Below are positions 1-8,009 of a stretch of DNA of 9,540 bases, one piece after another (the stretch's first letter is position 1; every line of letters starts with the position of its first letter). The stretch comes from an uncultured Saprospiraceae bacterium (GTDB lineage: Bacteria > Bacteroidota > Bacteroidia > Chitinophagales > Saprospiraceae), in NCBI GenBank assembly GCA_934699305.1, contig CAKUWM010000089.1:1-9540 (forward strand), in the 5' to 3' direction. The notes under the pieces were generated by a model. The model had not been told where the DNA came from and did not search any database. It was given only the letters and a program-made list of their open reading frames with translations. Made by a program: the position numbers and the translations under genes.

Positions 1-2086
1 TAGTTTGATTATAACGCTCATTATTAGTAATAAGACCCATGTTATAATGTTCTACGATATCATCAACCTGCTTTTGAGCATTATTGATTACTGTTTCCTT
101 TAGCTTTGGAATAATTAAATCTCCTAAGTTAAAGGACAATCCTCCTTTAAAAGACCAGTAATAGCCTAATTCCTTAATTCCATCCAAGAAATCAGCAGTG
201 ACAGCAAAGTCAGTTCGACGGATGATATCATTGATAATTTTCTTCAAGTTTTTCTTTGTCAACAATTCATTGACAAAAGGTACACTTTGTGGAACAGCTT
301 TGTTAAACAATACTCTTCCTACGGTTGTATCAATCAATTTTTGCACCAATACTCCATTCTCATCCACTCTTTCCCTAACTTTGATCTCAGCATGGAGGTC
401 CAATTTTTGCTCGTTCATAGCAATTAAGACTTCCTCTGAAGAATAGAACTTCATGCCCTGGCCTTTGATAACCGTATCTCCTTGGCTAACTTTTGGTTTA
501 GTCAAATAATAAAGACCCAATACCATGTCTTGAGAAGGAAGAGTCACAGGAGAACCATCCTGTGGATTGAGCATGTTATGCGATGAAAGCATTAGGAGTT
601 GAGCTTCAATAATAGATGCCTGGCTCAAAGGAACATGCACAGCCATCTGGTCTCCGTCAAAGTCGGCGTTAAAAGCACTACATACTAATGGGTGCAATTG
701 AATTGCCTTACCTTCAATCAATTTAGGTTGAAAAGCTTGGATTGATAGACGGTGTAGTGTAGGTGCCCGGTTTAATAATACCGGATGTCCTTTCAATATA
801 TTCTCAAGGATTTCCCAGATAACAGGATCCTTTCTTTCGACTAATTTTTTAGCTGATTTAACAGTTTTTACGATACCTCTTTCTATCAACTTTCTGATAA
901 TAAAAGGCTTAAACAGTTCTGAAGCCATACCTTTCGGTATACCGCATTCGTGCAACTTGAGTGTTGGTCCCACAACGATTACAGAACGACCTGAATAATC
1001 GACTCTTTTACCCAATAAGTTTTGACGGAATCGACCTTGCTTTCCTTTCAGAATATCTGACAAAGACTTCAAAGCTCGTCCACCTTCAGCTTTTACTGCA
1101 TTTGATTTACGAGAGTTATCAAATAAGCTATCTATTGATTCTTGAAGCATTCTTTTTTCGTTACGAAGAATTACTTCAGGAGCCTTAATCTCTAAAAGTC
1201 GCTTTAAACGATTGTTTCTAATAATAACCCGACGATACAAGTCATTCAGGTCAGAACTGGCAAAACGACCGCCATCCAACGGAACCAAAGGTCTTAACTC
1301 TGGTGGAATGACAGGCAAAAATTGTATGACAGCCCAATCCGGCTTATTTTCAGTAGAAGCCATCCCTTCACGGAAGGATTCAACGACTCTTAGTCGCTTC
1401 AATGCTTCTGATTTTCTTTGTTGAGAAGTTTCAGTGCTTGCGAGGTGTCTAAGTTCGTACGACAATTGATCCAAGTCAATATTGGCTAATAAATCCCGTA
1501 CAGCCTCTGCACCCATCTTAGCTATAAACTTATCCGGATGAGTATCATCAAGTAATTGGTTTTCTTTTGGTAGTGAATCGAGTATTTCAAAATACTCTTC
1601 TTCTGCCAAAAGATCAAGTTTATTTACTCCACTTGATTCTTTAACGCCGGGTTGAATAACCACATATCTTTCATAGTAAATGATAGATTCAAGTTTTTTG
1701 GAGGAAACACCCAATAAATATCCAATTTTATTAGGAAGAGACCTGAAAAACCAGATATGAACAATCGGCACAACAAGTTTAATGTGTCCCATACGCTCAC
1801 GTCTGACTTTCTTTTCAGTAACTTCTACTCCACATCTATCACAAACAATACCTTTGTAACGGATACGCTTATATTTTCCACAATAACACTCATAGTCTTT
1901 AACCGGTCCAAAGATACGCTCACAGAACAAGCCATCTCTTTCCGGTTTATATGATCTATAATTGATTGTTTCAGGCTTTAATACTTCGCCATAGGAGCGC
2001 TCTAATATCTCATCAGGGCTTGCCAGGCGGATTGTAATAGATGAAAAGCTTTGTTTTGGTGCTGAATTTTTTTTCTTTAATGACAT
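1..2086 (-). CDS. rpoC: DNA-directed RNA polymerase subunit beta' (RpoC), N-terminal part, cut by window edge
   Basis: RpoC is the largest RNA polymerase subunit and carries the catalytic magnesium. Translation from the ATG at 2084-2086 gives 695 intact codons and then leaves the window, so roughly the C-terminal half is missing (family members are usually about 1400 residues). Visible landmarks, in order, are the N-terminal zinc-binding cysteines C67, C69, C82 and C85 (pattern CxC-x12-CxxC), the RVDYSGRS segment near residues 357-364, and the catalytic motif NADFDGD at residues 473-479 (bases 650-670), whose three aspartates hold the active-site Mg2+. No stop or frameshift was found in the parts I translated, which include the N-terminus and everything from the catalytic motif to the edge. 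The start is not preceded by a Shine-Dalgarno sequence; the leader is A/T-rich, as for the other genes here. It lies 75 bases after rpoB in the same direction and is presumably co-transcribed with it. Identification is essentially certain. Confidence 0.98.
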   Translation of the reverse strand, partial: MSLKKKNSAPKQSFSSITIRLASPDEILERSYGEVLKPETINYRSYKPERDGLFCERIFGPVKDYECYCGKYKRIRYKGIVCDRCGVEVTEKKVRRERMGHIKLVVPIVHIWFFRSLPNKIGYLLGVSSKKLESIIYYERYVVIQPGVKESSGVNKLDLLAEEEYFEILDSLPKENQLLDDTHPDKFIAKMGAEAVRDLLANIDLDQLSYELRHLASTETSQQRKSEALKRLRVVESFREGMASTENKPDWAVIQFLPVIPPELRPLVPLDGGRFASSDLNDLYRRVIIRNNRLKRLLEIKAPEVILRNEKRMLQESIDSLFDNSRKSNAVKAEGGRALKSLSDILKGKQGRFRQNLLGKRVDYSGRSVIVVGPTLKLHECGIPKGMASELFKPFIIRKLIERGIVKTVKSAKKLVERKDPVIWEILENILKGHPVLLNRAPTLHRLSIQAFQPKLIEGKAIQLHPLVCSAFNADFDGDQMAVHVPLSQASIIEAQLLMLSSHNMLNPQDGSPVTLPSQDMVLGLYYLTKPKVSQGDTVIKGQGMKFYSSEEVLIAMNEQKLDLHAEIKVRERVDENGVLVQKLIDTTVGRVLFNKAVPQSVPFVNELLTKKNLKKIINDIIRRTDFAVTADFLDGIKELGYYWSFKGGLSFNLGDLIIPKLKETVINNAQKQVDDIVEHYNMGLITNNERYNQT

Positions 2087-2161
2087 AATTTATATAAAAG
2101 TTACTGTGTTCAAAAATAAACAAATCGATTAATTCCCTAATCTAATACAAGATTACAATAA

Positions 2162-5100
2162 TTAATCAAATCCAACATCAAGTGCCAATCCTCTCAACTC
2201 ATGAACCAATACATTAAATGATTCAGGAATATTAGGTTCAGGAAGGTTATCGCCTTTGACAATTGCTTCATACGCTTTTGACCTACCTTGAATATCATCT
2301 GACTTAATTGTCAGCAATTCACGTAGGATATTGGATGCTCCATAAGCTTCCAAAGCCCAGACTTCCATTTCACCAAATCGCTGTCCACCAAATTGTGCCT
2401 TACCACCCAAAGGTTGCTGCGTAATCAATGAATATGGCCCTGTACTTCTTGCGTGCATCTTATCATCAACCATGTGGGAAAGCTTCAGCATATAGATAAC
2501 ACCAACAGTTGCTTTTTGGTGGAATCTATCACCGGTTTCACCATCATAAAGATATGTTTGTCCCAATTCCGGCAAATCGGCCTTCTGCAATTCCTGAGCT
2601 ATTTCATCCAGGTTTGCTCCATCAAAAATTGGAGTTGCATATTTTATATTCAACTTATCCCCAGCCCATCCTAATACTGTTTCAAATATTTGTCCGAGGT
2701 TCATCCTTGATGGTACACCCAGTGGATTTAATACAATATCAACAGGAGTCCCATCTTCCAGGAACGGCATATCTTCAACACGGACAATTCTGGATACAAT
2801 CCCTTTGTTACCGTGACGTCCGGCCAACTTATCACCAACTTTAAGTTTACGCTTCTTTGCGATATACACCTTAGCAAGCTTTAAAACACCTGCCGGTAAT
2901 TCATCACCAATGCTTATATTAAACTTCTCACGTTTATAATGACCCAGCTCTTCATTGACCTTAATGCTATAGTTATGTAACATTCTAACGATCAATGCAT
3001 TAACTTCACTATCATCGGTCCAGTTAGCATAATCTACAATTACATAGTCAATTGCTTTAAGTACGGTTTTGTTGAACTTAGAGCCTTTGGCCAACATTTC
3101 TTCCCCGTATATTGACTTAATTCCGGTTGTAACTTTATTTTTAACGAGAATTAGAAGTTTGTCAATCAATGTTGTTTTTAATTCATTCAAAACAACCTGA
3201 TGCTCGTCTTCCAACTTATCTAACAAGTCTTTCTCCTGAACTTTCTGAATCTTGTCTTTTTTTGCTCTCGCAAATAATTGCTTATTAATCACAACGCCTT
3301 CGATGGATGGTGGACACTTCAAAGAAGCATCTTTTACATCACCGGCTTTATCGCCAAATATCGCTCTTAATAATTTCTCTTCCGGAGTAGGATCACTTTC
3401 GCCTTTTGGTGTGATTTTCCCTATGAGTATATCACCTTCATTGACCCATGCTCCAATACGTATAATACCGTTATCATCTAGGTCTTTCGTCGCATCTTCA
3501 CTAACATTCGGAATATCAGGTGTCAATTCTTCTTCACCCAACTTCGTGTCTCTGACATCTAATTCAAAATGCTCGATGTGTATGGAAGAGAAGATATCTT
3601 CACGGACAACTCTTTCAGAAAGAACGATAGCATCCTCGAAGTTGTATCCTTTCCAAGGCATAAATGCAACCTTCAGGTTTTGACCCAATGCCAATTCACC
3701 ATTTTCGGTGGCATAACCTTCACAAAGTACAGTTCCTGCAACCACCCTCATACCTTTCTTAACAATAGGCTTTAAGTTGATACAAGTACCTTGGTTGGTT
3801 CTAAGGAATTTAGTCAATGGATATGTTTTCACATTATCTTCAAAGGAAACAAGCTGATCCTCTTCACTTCTATCGTAACGAATAATGATTTTAGAGGCAT
3901 CAACATAATCCACTACACCATCACCTTCCGCATTTATAAGCATACGTGAGTCACGAGCAACTTTTCCTTCCAAGCCTGTTCCAACTATTGGAGAGGAAGG
4001 TCTGATAAGTGGCACTGCCTGACGTTGCATGTTTGATCCCATCAAAGCACGGTTAGCATCATCATTTTCAAGGAAAGGAATTAAGGAAGCTGAGATACCG
4101 ACAATTTGGTTTGGTGCGACGTCAATATACTCAACGTCATCCGGCTCTAATACCGGGAATTCACCTTGATCTCTCGCCTTAATTCTATCACTCAATATTT
4201 CACCACCTTTACCAATAGGTGTGTTAGCTTGTGCTATTTTCTTATAATCTTCTGCTTCGGCTGAAAGATATTCTACATTTGAATTTAGATCAACTTTACC
4301 ACTGTGTACCTTACGATAAGGAGTCTCTAAGAATCCCATCTTATTTATTTTGGCGTGCACACATAGGGTTGAAATCAATCCAATGTTGGGACCTTCCGGT
4401 GTTTCAATTGTACAAAGTCGGCCGTAATGCGAATAATGTACGTCACGCACCTCAAATCCCGCTCTTTCTCTGGAAAGTCCTCCCGGTCCTAATGCCGAAA
4501 TCCTACGCTTGTGGGTAATTTCAGCCAATGGATTGGTTTGATCTAAAAATTGAGAAAGCTGTGAAGTACCAAAGAACGAATTGATAACAGAAGACAGAGT
4601 CCTTGCATTAATTAAATCAATAGGAGTAAATACTTCATTATCACGAACGTTCATCCTTTCACGAATGGTTCGTGCCATACGGGCAAGTCCGACACCGAAT
4701 TGTGCAAATAACTGTTCACCTACAGTACGTACTCTACGATTACTCAAATGGTCGATATCATCGAGTTCTGCTTTTTGGTTCATTAGTGAAACCAAATATT
4801 TAACTATCATAATGATATCTTCCTTGGTCAAGACCATTGTAGATGGATCTGTAGAAAGACCCAATTTACGGTTTAACTTATAACGGCCTACTTCACCTAA
4901 GTTGTAGCGTTTATCTGAGAAGAATAGCTTATCGATAATACTTCTTGCGGTTTCCTCATCAGGTGGTTCTGCGCCTCTTAGCTGTCGATAAATATATTCA
5001 ACGGCTTCGATTTCACTACTAGCAGTATCTTTTTGTAAGGTATTATAAATGATGGAATAATCTTCGGTTATATCTTCCTTCTGTAAGATAACCGTTTCAA

Positions 5101-5983
5101 TACCTGTATCTAAAATAAGATCGAAATGGGATTCTTCCAGAACAACATCTCTTTCTAAAATAATTTCGTTTCTTTCGACAGTTACAACTTCTCCGGTATC
5201 TTCATCGACGAAGTCTTCTGTCCATTTACGTAAGACACGTGCGGCTAATTTTCTTCCTACAGCCTTTTGTAAATCTTTTTTCTTTGCCGGAATTTCTTCA
5301 GAAAGACCAAATATTTCTAAAATATCTTTATCTGAATCAAAGCCTATAGCTCTCAATAAAGTTGTAACAGGGAATTTTTTCTTTCTATCGATATAGGCAT
5401 ACATAACCGTATTAATATCGGTAGCAAATTCCATCCAAGCTCCTTTAAAAGGAATAACTCTGGCAGAATATATTTTAGTCCCATTAGGGTGGAAAGTCTG
5501 ACTAAAAAACACACCCGGTGATCTATGTAATTGGGAAACAACGACTCTTTGGGCACCATTGATAACAAAAGTACCTTTAGGCGTCATATAAGGAATATTT
5601 CCTAAGAATACATCCTGTACAATGGTTTGAAAATCAACATGTTCTTCATCGTTACAAGATAATCGAAGTTTGGCTTTAAGTGGCAAGCTGTATGTAAGCC
5701 CTCTTTGCATACATTCTTCGATATCATATCTAGGAGGGTCGATGTAATAATCCAAAAACTCCAACAAGAAAATATTTCTTGCATCATTGATGGGGAAATT
5801 CTCTTGAAAAACGCGGTACAAACCTTCATTGATACGGTTTTCAGGAGTAGTTTCCAATTGGAAAAATTCTTTAAAAGACTTCAACTGAATTTCCAGTAAA
5901 TCCGGTTGGTATTCAGCAAGTTTAATTTTTCCGAAATTGTGTCTATTTAATTCGCTATTAAGGGAGGCTACGTTTGAATTCAT
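2162..5983 (-). CDS. rpoB: DNA-directed RNA polymerase subunit beta (RpoB)
   Basis: RpoB is the second-largest RNA polymerase subunit, forming one jaw of the DNA cleft and part of the active centre. The protein is 1273 residues and complete. The fork-loop region that forms the rifampicin pocket lies near residues 470-500 (SQLSQFLDQ, then THKRRISALGPGG). The residues matching E. coli Q513, D516, H526, R529 and S531 are Q478, D481, H491, R494 and S496, all wild-type, so the sequence predicts a rifampicin-sensitive pocket. The acidic pair E783-D784 sits in NFEDAIVL and corresponds to E. coli E813-D814. The conserved AGRHGNKG segment includes H1057 and K1060. A lysine/glutamate-rich insertion occupies about residues 905-1025, where E. 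coli also carries a lineage insertion. The C-terminus contains the clamp-contacting FGGQRFGEMEVWALEAYGA region. The start at 5983 gives a normal-length N-terminus. rpoC follows after 75 bases; rplL precedes by 237 structured bases. Confidence 0.99.
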   Translation of the reverse strand: MNSNVASLNSELNRHNFGKIKLAEYQPDLLEIQLKSFKEFFQLETTPENRINEGLYRVFQENFPINDARNIFLLEFLDYYIDPPRYDIEECMQRGLTYSLPLKAKLRLSCNDEEHVDFQTIVQDVFLGNIPYMTPKGTFVINGAQRVVVSQLHRSPGVFFSQTFHPNGTKIYSARVIPFKGAWMEFATDINTVMYAYIDRKKKFPVTTLLRAIGFDSDKDILEIFGLSEEIPAKKKDLQKAVGRKLAARVLRKWTEDFVDEDTGEVVTVERNEIILERDVVLEESHFDLILDTGIETVILQKEDITEDYSIIYNTLQKDTASSEIEAVEYIYRQLRGAEPPDEETARSIIDKLFFSDKRYNLGEVGRYKLNRKLGLSTDPSTMVLTKEDIIMIVKYLVSLMNQKAELDDIDHLSNRRVRTVGEQLFAQFGVGLARMARTIRERMNVRDNEVFTPIDLINARTLSSVINSFFGTSQLSQFLDQTNPLAEITHKRRISALGPGGLSRERAGFEVRDVHYSHYGRLCTIETPEGPNIGLISTLCVHAKINKMGFLETPYRKVHSGKVDLNSNVEYLSAEAEDYKKIAQANTPIGKGGEILSDRIKARDQGEFPVLEPDDVEYIDVAPNQIVGISASLIPFLENDDANRALMGSNMQRQAVPLIRPSSPIVGTGLEGKVARDSRMLINAEGDGVVDYVDASKIIIRYDRSEEDQLVSFEDNVKTYPLTKFLRTNQGTCINLKPIVKKGMRVVAGTVLCEGYATENGELALGQNLKVAFMPWKGYNFEDAIVLSERVVREDIFSSIHIEHFELDVRDTKLGEEELTPDIPNVSEDATKDLDDNGIIRIGAWVNEGDILIGKITPKGESDPTPEEKLLRAIFGDKAGDVKDASLKCPPSIEGVVINKQLFARAKKDKIQKVQEKDLLDKLEDEHQVVLNELKTTLIDKLLILVKNKVTTGIKSIYGEEMLAKGSKFNKTVLKAIDYVIVDYANWTDDSEVNALIVRMLHNYSIKVNEELGHYKREKFNISIGDELPAGVLKLAKVYIAKKRKLKVGDKLAGRHGNKGIVSRIVRVEDMPFLEDGTPVDIVLNPLGVPSRMNLGQIFETVLGWAGDKLNIKYATPIFDGANLDEIAQELQKADLPELGQTYLYDGETGDRFHQKATVGVIYMLKLSHMVDDKMHARSTGPYSLITQQPLGGKAQFGGQRFGEMEVWALEAYGASNILRELLTIKSDDIQGRSKAYEAIVKGDNLPEPNIPESFNVLVHELRGLALDVGFD

Positions 5984-6010
5984 CGGACCGATCTATTTTT
6001 ATGATAGTAG

Positions 6011-6030
6011 GTGTAATCTCTGGATTACAC
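6011..6030 (-). repeat. Perfect 8-bp inverted repeat in rpoB leader
   Basis: GTGTAATC at 6011-6018 and GATTACAC at 6023-6030 are exact reverse complements separated by four bases, giving an 8-bp stem with a tetraloop. It ends 27 bases before the rpoB start codon. The transcribed strand continues into mixed sequence, not a U-tract, so it is not a classical terminator. It could be a processing signal, a stabilising 5' hairpin of the rpoB mRNA, or a protein-binding operator. Confidence 0.5.
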
Positions 6031-6100
6031 GGGTAAAAGGATTGTTTTCAAAAAAGGTTTAGACCAAACATGATGTAACTCTAAAAGTTATATACAACCA

Positions 6101-6139
6101 TAGGCTTAGTAGGGTTATTCAATAACCTTACTAAGCCTA
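6101..6139 (-). repeat. Long near-perfect hairpin between rplL and rpoB
   Basis: Two 19-base arms (6101-6119 and 6121-6139) are reverse complements at 18 of 19 positions, with a single base (6120) at the centre. In practice the loop would open to a few bases. On the transcribed minus strand the single non-pair is A opposite C; on the plus strand it would be a G-U wobble. Downstream on the minus strand the sequence is TGGTTGTATATAACTTTT, A/T-rich but without an uninterrupted U-tract. It is the strongest structure in the spacer and fits either a leaky terminator (attenuator) or a double-strand RNase substrate separating rplL from rpoB mRNA. Confidence 0.6.
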
Positions 6140-6181
6140 ATCGATATAGAATATTACTTTAATTAGTCACACTATATTTGT

Positions 6182-6207
6182 ACCAACAGCAAACTATTGC
6201 TTTTGGT
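6182..6207 (-). repeat. Imperfect hairpin just downstream of rplL
   Basis: ACCAA/TTGGT and AGCAA/TTGCT pair around a four-base loop at 6193-6196, interrupted by one mismatch (6187 against 6202), giving a 5+5 bp stem. It begins 13 bases after the rplL stop codon on the transcribed strand. There is no T-run after it. A short stem this close to a stop codon could protect the 3' end of the abundant rplJ-rplL message after processing. A chance origin cannot be excluded. Confidence 0.35.
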
Positions 6208-6220
6208 TTAAAATTAAATA

Positions 6221-6601
6221 TTACTTAATTTCCACCTCAGCGCCAGCAGCATCAAGTGCAGCTTTGATTGAGTCTGCTTCATCTTTAGAAACACCGTTCT
6301 TCAAAGGAGCTGGTGCTGCATCTACGATGTCTTTAGCTTCTTTCAAGCCAAGGTTTAATAAGTTTTTAACTTCTTTAACCACTGCAAGTTTGTTGCCACC
6401 TGCTGACTTAAGAATAACATCAAATTCAGTTTGTACTGCTGCTGCTGCTTCACCGCCGCCAGCTGCAGGACCTGCAACTGCAACTGCTGCTGCTGCTGCC
6501 GGTTCGATACCGTATTCTTCTTTAAGGATAGTAGCTAATTCGTTAACTTCTTTAACTGTTAGGTTAACCAATTGTTCTGCGAAAGATTTTAAATCCGCCA
6601 T
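6221..6601 (-). CDS. rplL: 50S ribosomal protein L7/L12
   Basis: L7/L12 is the multicopy stalk protein of the large ribosomal subunit; its mobile C-terminal domain recruits and activates translational GTPases such as EF-Tu and EF-G. The 126-residue protein shows the full three-part design. An N-terminal dimerisation domain (residues 1-31) binds L10, a flexible Ala/Gly-rich hinge spans about 33-56 with runs of alanine and GPAAGGG, and a globular C-terminal domain covers 58-126 with the conserved KLAVVKEVK helix (71-79) and GLKEAKDIVD segment. The length is normal for the family (about 120-130). The hinge is encoded by GCT/GCA-type repeats, which produces a long antisense reading frame that is not a gene. 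The start at 6601 directly gives the conserved MADLK N-terminus. rplJ lies 98 bases upstream, and a structured spacer separates this gene from rpoB. Confidence 0.99.
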   Translation of the reverse strand: MADLKSFAEQLVNLTVKEVNELATILKEEYGIEPAAAAAVAVAGPAAGGGEAAAAVQTEFDVILKSAGGNKLAVVKEVKNLLNLGLKEAKDIVDAAPAPLKNGVSKDEADSIKAALDAAGAEVEIK

Positions 6602-6699
6602 TGTAATTAATTTTAAATTTTAGTCAATAAATATATTATTGCGTAAAGCTTGGAAGCCGTATTTGCATGGATGAAATAGAAATAATCTTTGTAAATTTC

Positions 6700-7227
6700 T
6701 TAATTACCTCTTTCTTCGAGGGTCTTAAGCAATCCTGCGATTGTTGATCCACCTGATTTAAGAGCAGATATAACATTCTTAGCAGGAGATTGTAACAATC
6801 CAATGATTTCCCCAATAAGTTCTTCTTTAGATTTAAGTTTCGTTAGAACTTCAATTTGGTCGTCACCGACATACACAGAAGAGTCTATATAAGCCGCTTT
6901 TAAAATTGGCTTGCTATTGGTTTTTCTAAACTTTTCAATAATCCGAGCTGGAATATTTGCGGTCTCGCAAAATAATACAGCTGTAGGACCTTCCAAAGAA
7001 CCGTAAAGGTCTGAAAAGTTCTTAGATTCATCGCCTGCTTCGAGCGCCTTTTTAATTAAAGTATTCTTTACTACCTGCATCTGAACATTTTGTTCAAAGC
7101 AAAGTTTTCTAAAGCTATTCACTTGCATCACGGTCAGTGAAGAAGCATCAGCAAGGTAGAAAAAGGTAGAATTTGCAAATCTTTCTTTAAGATTTTCTAT
7201 TACCTGTGTTTTTTGTGCTTTATTCAT
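6700..7227 (-). CDS. rplJ: 50S ribosomal protein L10
   Basis: L10 anchors the L7/L12 dimers to 23S rRNA and so forms the base of the ribosomal stalk beside L11. The 175-residue product is slightly longer than E. coli L10 (165). The N-terminal rRNA-binding globular domain includes FFYLADASSLTV (about 22-33) and the conserved VKNTL at 53-57. The C-terminal part (about 135-175) is predicted helix with hydrophobic spacing (IGEIIGLLQSP, ISALK, IAGLLKTLEE) typical of the L12-binding extension. The ATG at 7227 gives MNKAQK, a normal family start. It is 22 bases downstream of rplA, too close for a separate leader of the kind L10 uses for autoregulation in some bacteria, so any such site would have to lie inside the rplA 3' end. 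The 98-base gap to rplL holds only an AT-rich 6-bp inverted repeat (6625-6641) of doubtful significance. Confidence 0.98.
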   Translation of the reverse strand: MNKAQKTQVIENLKERFANSTFFYLADASSLTVMQVNSFRKLCFEQNVQMQVVKNTLIKKALEAGDESKNFSDLYGSLEGPTAVLFCETANIPARIIEKFRKTNSKPILKAAYIDSSVYVGDDQIEVLTKLKSKEELIGEIIGLLQSPAKNVISALKSGGSTIAGLLKTLEERGN

Positions 7228-7249
7228 TTCTGTCAGTCTTGATAGTAAA

Positions 7250-7942
7250 TTATTTAATTGATTTGATATCCACTTTCACGCCCGGGCTCATTGTAGAAGC
7301 AACAGTAATTGACTTCATATAAGCACCTTTAGCTGAAGCAGGTTTCATCTTATTCAATGTTTGGAGTAATTCATTGGTATTGTCAGCCAGTTGCGCAGGA
7401 GAAAAAGAAATCCTTCCGACTGATGAATGAATAATTCCATATTTATCAACCCTGAATGAGATTTTACCTTTCTTCACTTCACCTACAGCTGCAGCTACAT
7501 CATTTGTTACAGTACCGGTTTTGGGGTTAGGCATAAGTCCACGTGGACCTAATACACGGGCAATTTTACCCATTTTTGCCATGACACCCGGCATAGCGAT
7601 AACTACATCTACATCAGTCCATCCAGCGGCTACTTTTTCAATAAGCTCATCAAGACCAACATGTTCTGCTCCGGCAGCTTTAGCTTCATCTTCTTTATCA
7701 GGAGTACAGAAAACCGCAACAGTTTTCGTTTTTCCGGTTCCGTGAGGTAGGGAAACCGTACCTCTAATTGCCTGATCGGCTTTACGAGGATCCACACCAA
7801 GTTTAACGTGAACATCGACGGATGCGTCAAATTTAGCATAGTTAGCTTCTTTAACTGTAGTCATTGCATCTTCTAGGGAATACAACTTGTTAGGATCAAC
7901 CTTTCCTACGGAAGCTTTTTGTTTTTTAGTTAATTTAGACAT
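7250..7942 (-). CDS. rplA: 50S ribosomal protein L1
   Basis: L1 binds 23S rRNA helices H76-H78, forms the mobile L1 arm that helps deacylated tRNA leave the E site, and in many bacteria represses its own operon. From the ATG at 7942 the protein is 230 residues, matching the family norm (about 229-235), and begins MSKLTKKQK. Conserved segments include the SLPHGTGK region in the first third and LGPRGLMPNPKTGTV from residue 131, a signature of L1. The frame stays open upstream to a TTG at 7981 and contains another ATG at 7963, but those add 13 or 7 residues without resemblance to L1 and would place the start within a small inverted repeat. I therefore prefer 7942. It follows rplK by 67 bases and precedes rplJ by 22 bases. 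Confidence 0.97.
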   Translation of the reverse strand: MSKLTKKQKASVGKVDPNKLYSLEDAMTTVKEANYAKFDASVDVHVKLGVDPRKADQAIRGTVSLPHGTGKTKTVAVFCTPDKEDEAKAAGAEHVGLDELIEKVAAGWTDVDVVIAMPGVMAKMGKIARVLGPRGLMPNPKTGTVTNDVAAAVGEVKKGKISFRVDKYGIIHSSVGRISFSPAQLADNTNELLQTLNKMKPASAKGAYMKSITVASTMSPGVKVDIKSIK

Positions 7943-7965
7943 CTCAAAATGTTTTAAGGTCATGC

Positions 7966-7982
7966 GTTGATTATGAATCAAC
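7966..7982 (-). repeat. Perfect 7-bp inverted repeat in the rplK-rplA gap
   Basis: GTTGATT (7966-7972) and AATCAAC (7976-7982) are exact reverse complements around a three-base loop. The hairpin sits in the 67-base gap between rplK and rplA, 23 bases before the preferred rplA start, and covers the upstream in-frame TTG. There is no following T-run. It might be a translational control or processing element for rplA, but with only 7 bp in AT-rich sequence chance is a real alternative. Confidence 0.35.
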
Positions 7983-8009
7983 TCCCTTAGTTATAAAATA
8001 AAAATTTAT

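Larger units (their letters stand above)
5984..6220 (-). promoter_or_regulatory. Structured rplL-rpoB spacer (candidate attenuator / processing region)
   Basis: This 237-base stretch between the rplL stop and the rpoB start has no plausible gene. It contains three inverted repeats, at 6182-6207, 6101-6139 and 6011-6030, each annotated separately. None is followed on the transcribed (minus) strand by a run of T long enough for a standard intrinsic terminator. The only T-run is six bases (complement of 6050-6055), behind a very weak 4-bp stem at 6056-6069. I found no Bacteroidetes-type promoter (TAnnTTTG -7 box with an upstream TTG) on the minus strand. In E. coli the equivalent spacer holds an attenuator and an RNase III site that let stalk proteins be made in excess over polymerase subunits. 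By analogy this spacer may do the same here. The structure is seen; the function is inferred. Confidence 0.45.

Noticed and set aside
2111..2118. Bacteroidetes-type -7 box (TATTTTTG on the minus strand) just upstream of rpoC
   Set aside because: It matches TAnnTTTG, but the nearest upstream TTG (2148-2150) is about 29 bases away instead of the usual 19-21, and such a match is easily found by chance in AT-rich DNA.
3252..3683. 143-codon plus-strand open frame
   Set aside because: It lies wholly antisense to rpoB, with no recognisable domain, and is a shadow of rpoB codon use.
6050..6069. Short stem followed by six T on the minus strand, resembling a terminator
   Set aside because: The stem has only about four base pairs, too weak for an intrinsic terminator, and termination here would cut off rpoB.
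6437..6500. GCT/GCA-like trinucleotide repeats
   Set aside because: They encode the flexible alanine-rich hinge of L7/L12 and need no separate explanation as a microsatellite.
6264..6623. 119-codon plus-strand open frame with an alanine-rich stretch
   Set aside because: It is the mirror of the GC-rich alanine hinge codons of rplL, not a gene.
6625..6641. AT-only inverted repeat (CAATAA/TTATTG) between rplJ and rplL
   Set aside because: A 6-bp stem, almost all A-T pairs, in very AT-rich spacer sequence is expected by chance.
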